Shown: positions 10,732-20,966 of the stretch, in pieces
Layout of the letters: the number at the start of each line of letters is the position of its first letter
Numbering within the stretch: position 1 is the first letter of the stretch
NCBI GenBank assembly: GCA_049999725.1
Contig: JBNGIS010020714.1
Coordinates: forward strand, 20,522 to 84,521
Origin: Haplomitrium mnioides
Taxonomy: Eukaryota > Marchantiophyta > Haplomitriopsida > Calobryales
Length of the DNA stretch: 64,000 bases
Reading direction: 5' to 3'
Translations under genes and position numbers: made by a program
The notes under the pieces: generated by a model
What the model saw: only the letters and a program-made list of their open reading frames with translations
Databases searched by the model: none
What the model was told of the DNA's origin: nothing

Positions 10732-10754
10732 AGAGAGAGAGAGAGAGAGAGAGA
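10731..10754. repeat. (GA)n microsatellite at Y1/copy B junction
   Basis: A GA run of about 22 bp lies between the 3' terminus of Y1 and the truncated 5' edge of half-LINE copy B. Confidence 0.95.
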
Positions 10755-10768
10755 TCAGTGCTCCAAAA

Positions 10769-12242
10769 GTGTTCAGAGTTGATCAGGATCTATGCTCACT
10801 CACTTCTGATCAGCTTAGGAAGACATTGCTCATTGAATGGTTCAGGAGCTTCTTCCCAGACCTCAACGAGATTTCTGACTGGTCTGGGAAAATTTGTACT
10901 CAGAAAGGGTGGAAGGCTACAGTCCTCAGGATGATTGGCAAAGGATTTTTCCTGGTTTTGGCAGAAGAAGAAAATGTCAGAACCGAGCTCCTTACTTTTT
11001 TCTTCTTCTTTTTTTTTGACAGAAAGCAAACAGCTTTATTTACTTTCAAGCACCAATTGTACAACCGCGGCCAGCAATCAGACCGAGCTCCTTACTGGAG
11101 TACCCTTCTCCTTGAAGAGTATGAAATGTATCTTCCAACCATGGCGACCAAAGTTTGACCCACTGGTGGAACAAGCTCTCGTCCCTACCTGGATTACCTT
11201 GCAATTCTTCCCTGAAGAGCTATGCAATCAGTTGCCTATGATTGCTAGCCTCTTTGGCAAAAGCATTTATGTCCCTTCAGTCCTTGATGGGATGCATGTC
11301 AGATTCTGTGTCCAGCTTGAAACATCCAAACGAGTGAGTCCAGTTTTGGAGCTTTTGTGTCCGGAGGGTACCTACTCCCAAGAGGCTGAGTACGATGGAA
11401 TTCCTCTAAGATGCTTCCTCTGCAGGAGCACTGATCACCTGGTTGGAAAATGCGGCCCTAGAGGAAAGGCACGCGGACTTGCCAGGAAAATGAGGGGTGA
11501 GGTCATCATTCATGCCAATAGGGCACCTACTCTGAGTCCAGACGTCTCTCCATCTGAATCAAAGGAGGTTGAAGACGAAGGAAAGCACTCCTCAGCAGAA
11601 GAGGAAGAATCCAGAGATCAGGCAGAGGCGATCCCCCTGGCAGAGAGTCACAGCGATGGTCAACACAAAATACTGACCATTTCAGGGAGGAGGTCCACTA
11701 CCATCCCTCATCCAAAACAGAGGGTGACAGGGGAGTTTCAAGATGATTCTGTGGCTGCACCAGAGACTAGCTCAGATGCTCCTCTGACTGCAAATGAGAC
11801 GGCTATTGGTTCAAGTGAGAAGTCGGGATCTGAAGGGACACCAGAGTTCCAACTGGTCCAAAGGGTGGTGACTGAAGCCACCACAGAAGCCCAAGTGCTA
11901 TTAACAGAGGAGGCGGCTTCTGACAAGTGGGAAAAGGTCACAAAGAGGTATACACGGCGTGAAAAAATGAAAGCGGTGGTGGCAGTTCAGACTACAGCTA
12001 CTAGTCTGGCCACCAAGTGCCGGACAAGGTTCTCAAAACGCTTGTCTTCCAAACAGGACATTCTGGCAAAGGAAATTCTAGAGGAAGGTCCCATTTTCTT
12101 GGAAAGGTCTTCAGAGGATGATTCACTGCATCATAGTGTAAGCCCCTCTAGGCTTTCTATGGAACCAGAGATTTCAAGATGTATCAGGCTATTAATTAGA
12201 GGGACTAGAGTGTTGGAAGTGTCCTTTGATTATAGATGTTGA
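10769..12242 (+). pseudogene. LINE ORF1 protein, DUF4283 + CCHC, interrupted once (copy B)
   Basis: Frame 1 (10769-10996) encodes the DUF4283 N-terminal half up to ENVRTELLT. After a 100-bp insertion-plus-duplication it resumes at 11097 and stays open to the TGA at 12242. The zinc knuckle CFLCRSTDHLVGKC (C-x2-C-x4-H-x4-C) lies at about 11413-11454. An acidic Ser/Glu-rich stretch (about 11590-11640) and the basic WEKVTKRYTRREKMK segment (about 11930-11970) follow. Apart from the insertion and the missing N-terminus there is no stop or frameshift, so this is the youngest-looking ORF1 in the window. Confidence 0.8.
10997..11081 (-). mobile_element. 85-bp LINE insertion with 15-bp target-site duplication
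   Basis: The minus strand reads the last ~60 bp of a family Y 3' UTR (TGGCCGCGGTTGTA..., AAGTAAATAAAG) followed by an A-rich tail. It is flanked by identical copies of ACCGAGCTCCTTACT at 10982-10996 and 11082-11096. Copy A has that sequence once at the equivalent point. This is a severely 5'-truncated target-primed insertion whose 5' break lies in the loop of the GC-rich 3' hairpin. Confidence 0.92.
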
Positions 12243-12460
12243 TAATATTTTGGATTGATGGCCTAGGGCTAGTGATCTACCTTAGGAGGTCTTGTGATAG
12301 ATTCTATTGGCAGGTAGCTGTCGCTGGACACCTTTGTGTCCCGACTTGGCTATCCTTGAGGAAGTGGTTTGCTTTAGTCCAGACTTTGATGTTTTGCCGC
12401 TTCGGTGGTTGTACTTGATGTGTGGAAATAAAGTTTTTACTTCCTGTCCAAAAAAAAACA

Positions 12461-12640
12461 GAGAATATAATTAGTTTTTAAGTCCCATCCAAGCCCTAGG
12501 GCCACAAAGACTGAACAGTACAATGTGCATCAGGGTGCGTACAGGTAAGAACTAACCAGAGTCGTACTACTAAAAGTAAAAACATGAGGTGAAAATAGGG
12601 GGCATGGGTCAACTAAGCCCCCTGACCTATACTGATGCTA
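12461..12640 (-). mobile_element. Divergent Z-like 3' end (copy Z5)
   Basis: Beginning right after the A-tail of copy B, the plus-strand sequence AAGTCCCATCCAAGCCCTAG and the following ~100 bp align with the Z 3' end (AAGTCCCGAGCCAGCCCTAG...). The tail motif is degraded to AGAGAATATAATTAG. No coding portion is recognisable. Confidence 0.5.
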
Positions 12641-13491
12641 AAGTGAGTAAACACAACTGGTGAACCAACTGTCTGTTAGTTATGAAGTTGTGGAGAGTAA
12701 AACTAACCAAGGATGAGAATCCCAACCTGTGTAAGGCGCATTTGATGAATCTCGTCAGTAGGTGATGAGAAATTTGATATGCTTTACTCGCGTTCAGAGT
12801 CAGAAAGCTGCACTCGAACTCTGCGAGAAGGAAAAAAACAAAAAAAAACGTCAAGGAGTTTATTTTGTGGCCGTGAGAGCTGGAGTCGTCGTGATGCATC
12901 GTGCTTGCTGGCATTACTCGTGATGGTCTTGTGAACACTAGCGTTGCGGGTTGAAAAACATGGAGTGTCCTTGTTGCTGCTCGTGATCATTCCACGGGAG
13001 CATCAAGGAGAGGTAGAAAGCTTCGCGAGCAGAATTTCAAGGATGTTAGTGTGATGCTTGAACACAGCATTAGGCAACACTGGCATTGCAGGATGAGACT
13101 GCGAAGTGTCCGTTTTCCTGCTCGCAATGCTTTTCCTGCTCGTGGAGAATCGCATCGCAGGAGAAAAAACAGATGCTTCTCTGCCATTCGCTCAGGCTAC
13201 TTTTGAGCAAATAGAATAGCATCAAGGCATCAAGCAGATGTGTCTAAGAGATTTGCGAATAGATTTTTGAGCAGATGCGTCTGAGAGTTTTGCGAATAGA
13301 TTTTTGGGGACGTAAGTGCATTTTTGTAGGGTCGTTATTGCTCAAACGCAGCATTAGACAGCTTAGAAGGACATACGATTGTCCTAAAGCTGCAGAGTGA
13401 CGAGTTGGGAGTCTGCCAACTGAAGTTTCAACGTTTGAAGGTATTGAGTGGTTAAAAGGTTTTGGGCTGCTGGAAAACACCCTTTGTCAAC
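12641..13491 (+). other. Unassigned region with internal direct repeats; possible leader of half-LINE C
   Basis: No gene is visible. It contains a two-unit 38-bp direct repeat at about 13231-13306 (TTTGCGAATAGATTTTTG in both units) and looser repeats around GCAGCATTAG and TGCTCG motifs. It leads directly into the ATG of the copy C ORF1 (13492), so at least its right part may be the LINE 5' UTR. The boundary to Z5 is not clear. Confidence 0.35.
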
Positions 13492-15017
13492 ATGTCGAAG
13501 GCTGCTCCTTGGTCACCTGGCTCTCGTTTGGGAAAGGAAGTGCTGTTAGGAAGCTCATCCCTTAGCCGCCCCTTCCTCTGTAAACTCACGAGTCAGAGGA
13601 AAGAAGGAAAAATACCATTTTCTTGCCTCCAAAAGCATTCAAAGTTGATCAGGATCTATGCTCACTCACTTCTTTCTGATCAGCTTAGGAAGAGGTTGCT
13701 CATTGGACAGTTCAGGAGCTTCTTCCCAGGCCTCAAGGAGATTTCTGACTGGTTTGGGAAAACTTGTACTCAGAAAGGGTGGAAGGCTACAGTCCTCAGG
13801 ATGATTGGCAAAGGATTTTTCCTGGTTTTGGCAGAAGAAAAAAATGTCAGAACCAAGCTTCTTACTGGAGTACCCTTCTCCTTGAAGAGTATGAAATGTA
13901 TCTTCCAACTCTGGCGACCAAAGTTTGACCCACTGGTGGAACAAGCTCTGGTCCCTACCTAGATTACCTGCCATTCTTCCCTGAAGACCTACACAATCAG
14001 CTGCCTATGATTGCTAGCCTCTTTGGCAAAAGCATTTATGTCCCTTCAGTACTTGAAGGGATGCATGTCAGATTCTGTGTCCAGCTTGACACATCCAAAC
14101 GAGTGAGTCCAGTTTTGGAGCTATTGTGTCCAGAGGGGACCTACTCCCAAGAGGTTGAGTACGATGGAATTCCTCTAAGATGCTTCCTCTGCAGGAGCAC
14201 TGATCACCTGGTTGGAAAATGCGGCCCTAGAGGGAAGGCACTTGGATTTGCCAAGAAAATGAGAGGTGAGGCCCTCATTCATGCCAATACGGCACCTACT
14301 CTGAGTCCAGACGCCTCTCCATCTGCATCAAAGGAGTTTGAAGACGAAGGAAGGCACTCCTCAGCAGAAGAGGAAGAATCCAGAGATCAGGCAGAGGCAA
14401 GCAGAGGCAATCCCCCTGGCAGAGAGTCACAGCAATGGTCATCACAAAATACTGACCATTTCAGGGAGGAGGTCCAACCATCCCTCATCCAAAACGGAGG
14501 GTGACGGGATTTCCAAGATGATTCTGTGGCTGCACCAGAGACTAGCTCAGATGCTCCTCTGACTGCGAATGAGACGGCTATTGGTTCAAGTGAGAAGTCG
14601 GGGTCTGAAGGGACACCAGAGTTCCAAACAGTCCAAGCGGCAGTGACTGAAGCTGCCACAGAAGCCCAAGTGTTATAAACATAGGAGGTGGCTTCTGACA
14701 AGTGGGGAAAGGTCACAAAGAGGTATACACTGCATGAAAAGACGAAAGCAGTAGTGGCAGATTAAGCTACAGCAACTAGTCTGGCCACCAAGTGCCGGAC
14801 AAGGTTCTCAAAGCGCTTGTCTTCCAAACAGGACATTCTGGCAAAGGAAATTCTAGAGGAAGGTCCCATTTTCTTGGAAAGGTCTTCAGAGGATGATTCA
14901 ATGCATCATAGTGTAATCCCCTCTATGCTTTCTATGGAACCAGAGATTTCAAGAGGTATCAGGCTATTAATTAGAGGGACTAGGGTGTCTGAAGTGTCCT
15001 TTGATTATAGATGTTGA
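13492..15017 (+). pseudogene. LINE ORF1 relic, DUF4283 + CCHC (copy C)
   Basis: It begins MSKAAPWSPGSRLGKE, then a basic linker and the DUF4283 region. Damage includes a 4-bp insertion near 13672, a Trp-to-TAG stop at 13960-13962, a 1-bp deletion just after it, a short GCAGAGGCAA duplication near 14397 and a further TAA near 14677. The zinc knuckle is intact near 14180-14220. The terminal codons match copy B (stop at 15015-15017). Confidence 0.7.
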
Positions 15018-15230
15018 TAATATTTTGGATTGACGGCCTAGGGCTAGTGATCTACCTTAAGAGGACTTGTGATAGATTCTATTGGCAGGTAGCTGTCGCT
15101 GGACACCTTTGTGTCCCAACTTGGCTACCCTTGAGGAAGTGGTTTGCTTTAGTCCAGACTTTGATGTTTTGCCACTTCGGCAGTTATATTTGATGTGTGG
15201 AAATAAAGTTTTTACTTCCTTTCAAACAAA
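13492..15230 (+). mobile_element. ORF1-only LINE (family X, copy C), with ORF1 start
   Basis: This is the only X copy here that includes the probable ORF1 N-terminus (ATG at 13492). It ends with the family 3' UTR and a degraded A-rich tail (15221-15244). The UUCG hairpin is altered here to a TGCC/GGCA stem. No RT is encoded. Confidence 0.75.
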
Positions 15231-15299
15231 ATAAGAAAAAAACAGAGAGAGTAAAACTAACAACAAAGTAATACTACCACACTAATCACTGATCAACTT

Positions 15300-15480
15300 C
15301 CAGGTGTAGCCTGCATGGTAACTAGGCGATTAGGGAGGATTCGCATCTTCCCTCCACATATCACAGCAATTTTTCCCTTATCTTTCTGATCTCTATCAGC
15401 AGATCTTTCCTTTGTGCTGGAGATAAGTCCTCAAAGATCCAGAAAGGTTGGCCCTTGAATAGGATAGAATTCATGTAAAG
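15300..15480 (-). pseudogene. L1 ORF1p C-terminal-like fragment with Z-type tail
   Basis: The minus strand encodes FKGQPFWIFEDLSPAQR and a basic helix after it, resembling the C-terminal domain of L1 ORF1 proteins and the segment before EEP in Z1. At 15460 the plus strand reads AATAGGATAGAATTC, a Z-type tail motif, so Z-like elements meet here. Confidence 0.4.
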
Positions 15481-15959
15481 TCCCCAGAACTTTTCTCTTC
15501 TTTGTTTTGGCTGGAATGAAAATGTTTACTTCCAGTTGAAAAATATACAGATTACAAAACCAGGAAACTAACTACTGGAAGCCATGGGTGCCCTAAAAAA
15601 ATTGATGCAATAAAAATTAGGTCACAGCCTGCATTCACCAGGTGACTGACCTTTTGTGTGAGCAAGCCCAACTTCCTTGCACATGAAGATAACCCTTCGC
15701 ACATATGAGCTTTCTTCTGAGTGATGAGAGGACAGCCACCCTAAGTAGTATAAAGCAAAACGAAGTGCCTCACAAAATCTTCCTCCCCAGGGTTGCTCTT
15801 TGGGAAGGACTGTACATCTGATCCTGAGCAGGATCTGTTAGCCCATTCTTGCATTTGCTCAGGATCTGTGCTCCCAATTGCATTGCTACTCAACACCGCA
15901 TTGGTTGCAGAAGTGGTCTAGAGCAACGAGCCGTTGCTGTAAACCTGTACTTGCACTTG
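15481..15959. other. Unassigned LINE-flanking sequence
   Basis: No ORF or RNA gene is recognised. Sequence around 15500-15660 loosely resembles LINE 3' UTR. The rest shows nothing assignable. Confidence 0.4.
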
Positions 15960-16375
15960 ACATCAGAACAATGTCATCAAAATAAAGTAAGATAGAGACC
16001 TTGATGGCTAGTAACTGGGGTGGGGAGCTCCTATAGTTGATAGAACCACTTTCAGCTTGTCAATGAAAAGACTCAATAGAGTTGGTGATAGTGGGCACCC
16101 TTGCTTGACACCTGCATTGCAGTGGATACATTTGGACAAGCCAAGGTTGGTCTGAACGCTTGCTAGAACTTCTTGGCAGAGGTATGGCAGTGGGACGGTC
16201 TGGTGGGAGGTGCAGCTCTTCTAGTCTCTGCCATAGTTTGTGTCTAAGGACTGAGTCAAAGGCACTCTGGAAGTCCACAAAGCAGCTGTACAGGCCTCCC
16301 CTCCGTTTGTGTTGTTCAATCAAGATGTAGGTAGTCTGTAGTAGAGTGATCTTCTTGGACACCAGCTTGTCCTTG
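15960..16375 (-). pseudogene. LINE reverse-transcriptase palm fragment (Z-like)
   Basis: The minus strand encodes GGLYSCFVDFQSAFDSV, then, after a frameshift near 16180, GVKQGCPLSPTL and a degraded active-site region near 15970. The motifs and order match Z1 residues about 100-220, but the copy is clearly diverged. Both ends are cut inside the gene. Confidence 0.7.
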
Positions 16376-17439
16376 ATAAAGAAGAGAGCCTGAACAATTT
16401 TTGTCTTCCCAATTCGTTAAGTGCATGTGCAGCAAACTGTGCTACTGTGGGCTAAGTCCCACAAGGTGTTATGGCTGGAGTAACAGGTCTAGCAAATCTA
16501 GCATTGACCTAGTTCCATTTTTTGTCACCCATAAGATCTAATTTTATGCTATGCTTCCATTCAGCAAAATCAGTTCCATTAATTTGACATTGTCTTTTTG
16601 AATATCTGTGTGTCCAGGCATCCTTAAAGAAGTTAACATAGCAACCTTTTGCTACCTTAAAGAAAGTAACATGTCAACCTTGTGCTCTAATGTATCTAGC
16701 AGAATTCTACATATGCTCAGCTGGCCCATATTAGCTGGGAGTGAAGGCAGGATTCACATTTTACCAGATCAATGAGACCTCACCATTCCACCCATGTTTT
16801 TCTCATTTTTTCAAGCTCCACCAGGAATTCCTCCTATGTTCAGGTGTAAGGTCATTGTATATCGGTCAGCCCTTGCTGAAGTACTTGGGTAGTATTCTGT
16901 GTCTGCTCCTCTGAGATTCCACAGAAATGTGGTTTAGTCGCATTTCATGTCTTTCCAATTCCTCTTTGAATGTTTCCCTGAAGAATCTGTCTTAACTGCA
17001 TTTGCCCATGTGCTTGTGTCCTCTCGAAGTCTTGAAAAATCTTCTCAAGAGACTCCCATTCTCCAAAGATGGTAAACCCTATACCCCTTGTCATTAAGTT
17101 ATCCTTGTGCTCACAAGCAAGTTGCATATCGTTTGGAACTGGGTATTGTGCCTTGCTGCCTTTTCCTTGGAGTTCATATATTTGTTAGCTTCTATTTCAA
17201 GGGTGTGAGATTGCTCCCTCAAGTGGGAAGAGCTCACCTCCAAATCACAGACCTGCTTCTTGAGCTACAAGACATGCTTCATGTAGTCGTGCTGTAAGGT
17301 AAAAACTGCAAACTCCAGTTGCTTAAATCTTGCTTCAGAAGGCCCATCGTCATCTTTTGTCGATCCATACATCCTGGATTACCCATGATTTCCATGTGTC
17401 ATCTCGAACACATCAGGCTAGCTCGTGGCTTGGGAGTTG
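16376..17439 (-). other. LINE debris, possible ORF1 coiled-coil relic
   Basis: No intact gene. On the minus strand 17127-16830 has a reading tract with heptad-like hydrophobic spacing (WESLEKIFQDFERTQ onwards) as expected of a LINE ORF1 coiled coil, broken by several stops. A 34-bp imperfect tandem duplication (CCTTAAAGAA...) lies at about 16621-16690. The remainder is unassigned. Confidence 0.3.
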
Positions 17440-17957
17440 ACTTCCAGTTCTGATAGTATTGTGGCTCTCTTCCGGCTCCTTTGACTTTAGTAGTACCTTG
17501 GGCCAAAGAATTTGATGTGGTCATCTTCTGTGGCTTGTATGTGCATTGGATGCAGACTGCTTCTCAAGCTGTTGATCTTGAACCATTTAACTATTTCACC
17601 TCTGAGGTGGTGGGAACCTGTTCTCAGTTGTGAGGATGTGGATGGGCATAAGTCACATATTGATGACAAGATTTAGTGTGGTATCTGTTGCCATAGAGAG
17701 GGATTGACAATGGGCATGTACGACTGTGCAAGACCATGCACAATAGGACTGCCTGAGAGAACTGTCTAATGTGTAGAGAGGCAATCTATTAGTATAGAGC
17801 CTGGGGATTCAAGAAGAGAAATCACAAACTGGCATAATAAATGCCAGAAATGGGTTGAGAGGTGTGAATGGGATATAGAGGTTCTTCGTACTGCTTGACT
17901 AGATGCCTCCAGCATTACTGTAGATGCAGAGACTTGGAGAGATGGCAAGTATGTAAC
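17440..17957 (-). pseudogene. C-terminal fragment of a Z-like LINE ORF2
   Basis: The minus strand encodes fragments collinear with the end of Z1, including SSQLRTGSHHLRGEIVKWF and a trailing FGPRYY, with frameshifts and stops between. Its left end stops before a tail. Immediately right, at 17961-17985, is a Z-type tail motif (GAATAGAATAGAATTTTGAT) belonging to a different copy. Confidence 0.6.
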
Positions 17958-18136
17958 AAGAAGAATAGAATAGAATTTTGATTAAAGAACAGAGAACTGC
18001 ACAGGATAAACTACAACTACAACAATCCAAACAAATTATTTAGTTTGTCAGATGGAGAAAAAACTAATGCACCTTGAGCAACATATGAAACTTAAACTAA
18101 AGTTAAGAATATAAAACAAGAAGGTGTAGAGCAGAC
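17958..18136 (-). other. Start of VPS3 intron 3, or broken gene end
   Basis: A GT donor follows exon 3. The next ~150 bp have no coding potential and end at a Z-type tail motif. No further VPS3 exon is recognisable on the minus strand down to position 1. Confidence 0.5.
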
Positions 18137-20915
18137 CTTGCAACGTTTTGCATGGCCAGAGTCAAGTATTGGTCAACGATGACATTTCTGGATGAAGTGA
18201 TTCCCAATAACAAATCCTCATTCACAATTCCATCACTCTTGGCACCCAATGACTGTTCAAGCAGCCCACTTTGAATAGCCAGCAATCCACTTTCAATAAC
18301 CATCTGCATTGGCTGTGGGGGAGGATGCAAACCCAAGTACCTTTTCCGAGGAACCTACCAGAACAAATAAAATTATTCAAATTTCTATGGCCACCATGTC
18401 CTTCGGTTCATACTATCTGAATTTCTTATGATTTTGGCATTGAAGTTAATTCATTATTTCTCTAAGCATTGCCGAACATGGTTTGCCCAAAAGACAACAA
18501 GAATCCATCAGAGAGTTCTGGTAACCCTGAACAGACTCAGGCCTAATATCTTTTCTATCGAAGTTATTTTATCTTCTACATCCTTTTTGGCCACAAAATT
18601 GATAAAAATTGCATATGCATTACAAGCAAGATGGCTCAAAACATAATGACAAAAAAGTTTGGGCTACACCCACCAGGGCTCGCCATCGAGAGGTCAAAGA
18701 AGGGAAGAAAGGAAAAAGTTCTGCTGGCTCCATCATATCAGATAGTAAGAAGTGATCCACTGCCTCATCAAAGCGCAGATCAAACAGAAGAAGAAACCCA
18801 ACTTCTGCATGCACCATATTCAATCTTCTTTTGGCTTTCTCATCTCCAGCCTCTGCAAGACCATCCTCTGCGAGCAGGAGGGCCTCCTCAAATATTTTTT
18901 GTTTCAGTAGCTCCAAAACTTGTTCATCTAGTGGAACTTGTTGAAGGACCCAAACCTGCAGAAGAAATTAAGAAGAAGGAAGAGTATTTCAAACTGAATT
19001 CTCCCACATGATCAAGAACAGTGATGATCACAACAACATGGAGGACTACTGCTATGCTGAAAGTTACAATTGGGTAAGTTCAATGTTCCAAGTCATTTTA
19101 CACTACTACCACCATCCATAGTCATTAATCTTGGCTACAATGTGAATGCCAAACATTGGCTGTGACTGATAGATGGGTGAGCACCTTGGATGCATTTGCT
19201 ATCACAACAAAAGTGCCATCGTCATCATCAGCCACCAGATAGCTCCCCTTTCCAAAATCACTTAGTGACAGTGACTGCATTTTCAGGCCGGATTTACGAT
19301 GATAAAGCTCAACAAGACCTTGCTTAACCACTATGACATATGGAGGGCACTGCCCTACAGCTTCTGGAACAATTTGAAACTGCAAACCGCCGCCAGCAGG
19401 GGTCCCCTGCATATTCATTGGGATCCCTGCATTGTCAATCAGTAGGAGAGCCTCTCCATCTTTAGGAAATGCCTTCAAAAGTGGACGCCATGGAAATTCT
19501 TGAGAAAGGGAAAATAGGTGAGTTGCTTGTCCACTGGCCAGAGAAAAGAGAATATATTCCTGCCGTGTTCCTGCTATAATGACATCCCCAAGCCAAACCA
19601 TGGTGACTACTCCTTCAACTCCAGCCATCTCCGCCACTCTCACAACTGACAATCCTGCAGATTCATCTTTACCAGCATGCATAAACCCATCCCTTTGGAT
19701 CGTCTTCACATCTTTGTCCTGCTCAAAAGGACGAATTTCAAACAGCAAAATTTTCTTTTTCACCGCAACTGCCAATTTACTTGAAATTTCTCCTTCGATA
19801 CGATGCTCTCCCAGTGCTTGAGCTTTGCCAACTTTTTCCGTCTGTCCTGATAGCCTCCCAAATGATTCTCCAAATCTTCCGCTTCGTCTTCCTGGTGATT
19901 CCATTCCTTTTGCAAAGGCCTCACCAAAAGCCCCTTTCAACCCTCCAAATTTGGAAGAAAACCTTCCTCTTCCAGACAGCTTCTCTGTAACCTCGTCCTG
20001 TCCCACAGGTGTCCGTGGACCTTCTGATGATTCATCAAACACACCTTCCTTCAAGCTATTGCGGCTGGCAGAGTTCAATCTAACAGTCCGAGAATTGATG
20101 TCTCTAGCCATCGCTGTTGTTCCTTTTGTCCCAGGTATCCGCTCTAGGCTACTCAGTGACTCCAAATTCAACAAAGAAACTTGCCCTTCGCAAAGGAAAG
20201 CAAGCCGTCCACTTTCTGGCAGAGGACAAAGAGCTTCTACTGGGCTTTTGGCCACATGTTTACATGCAGTAAGAGACATCTCGACCCCTGTCTTTTGAAG
20301 CCCCCTTGTATCAACAGAGACTGGAGACGAAGGCTGGACAAGTGGAGACAAGAGAAAATTTTCGGATGGCTGTTTGTTGGTCACACCATTTCCGTTGCCA
20401 TGACCAGACACAGATACGAAGGGAGGTGGAGAGGATGCAAAAGGGGAATACGCAGACAAATCTTCCCGTGCAGAAGGAGAAGACGGTGAACTTGTTGAAG
20501 GCCTAGGTGGCCAGAACTGTTGATGGGAAACTGGACTGGATGCCAAAGTCGAAGAATATGGCAACTGGGAGCGCAGTTGAATAGGGCCAAGTGAAGAGGG
20601 ATTGAGGGGACTGGGCGAGGAAGGGAGAGATAGAGGAGGTATGGATGGCTGAAAAGCGATGAAATTGGAGTTTGCCTTGTTCGGAGATTTAAAAGGAGTA
20701 TCCTGTAATAATGGTTGAGAAAAAACGTATCGCAGGAGATATCCACTATCAGTTCCTATGTAAAGCACCAGAACTCCCGCCAGAACACCCGCCTCAGACT
20801 TCGAAGCTGCAATCGTCTGGAGTCGAGATGGAGGCAGTGGGGCGCCTTTCAAGGGTAAGGACTCCAGCTCTACTCTCACTGCTACTCTCTCATCTCTTCT
20901 GCTTAATTTCTCCAT
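18137..20915 (-). CDS. VPS3: Vacuolar protein sorting 3 (VPS3/TGFBRAP1 family), N-terminal 743 residues; 3' part not found
   Basis: VPS3 is a subunit of CORVET, the endosomal tether that acts with RAB5 in traffic to the plant vacuole. Three exons are inferred: 20915-19185, 18955-18674 and 18354-18137. They join in frame across introns with GT donors (AAG|GTGCTC, CTG|GTGGGT, AAG|GTCTGC) and AG acceptors (CTGCAG, TGGTAG). ATG 20915 is chosen because only non-ATG codons lie upstream in frame. Exon 1 encodes a split CNH-type propeller, opening with VLYIGTDSGYLLRY and interrupted by long Ser/Pro-rich and Arg/Gly/Ser-rich insertions (roughly residues 70-190 and 270-370). Exon 2 encodes helical repeats ending FPFFPSLTSRWRAL. 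Exon 3 continues PRKRYLGLHPPPQPMQMV, a stretch characteristic of plant VPS3. The family is about 950-1000 residues, so the final 200-300, including the VPS39-type C-terminus, are missing. LINE debris begins about 180 bp past exon 3. Confidence 0.85.
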
Positions 20916-20966
20916 TCTCAACCCTCTCCTCTGGATCAAAGAGATCAGAGTATCAATTTCACTATA

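Larger units (their letters stand above)
10755..12460 (+). mobile_element. ORF1-only LINE (family X, copy B)
   Basis: This is the best preserved half-LINE. It has the ORF1 body, a stop at 12240-12242, a 209-bp 3' UTR with hairpins at 12320-12345 and 12397-12408, AATAAAG, and a short A-tail at 12451-12460. No RT is encoded. The 5' end is truncated inside ORF1 at the GA tract. It contains an 85-bp nested LINE insertion (10997-11081). Confidence 0.85.

Noticed and set aside
12236-12418. 60-codon ORF starting MLIIFWIDGLG overlapping the ORF1 stop, reminiscent of a LINE ORF2 start
   Set aside because: The same sequence recurs at the 3' end of LINE Y, after ORF2, so it is conserved 3' UTR. It is too short, and no endonuclease follows.
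18631-20506. Several plus-strand ORFs of 66-157 codons across the VPS3 exons
   Set aside because: They are antisense shadows of the GC-richer VPS3 coding exons. The minus-strand frame has the recognisable domains and splice sites.
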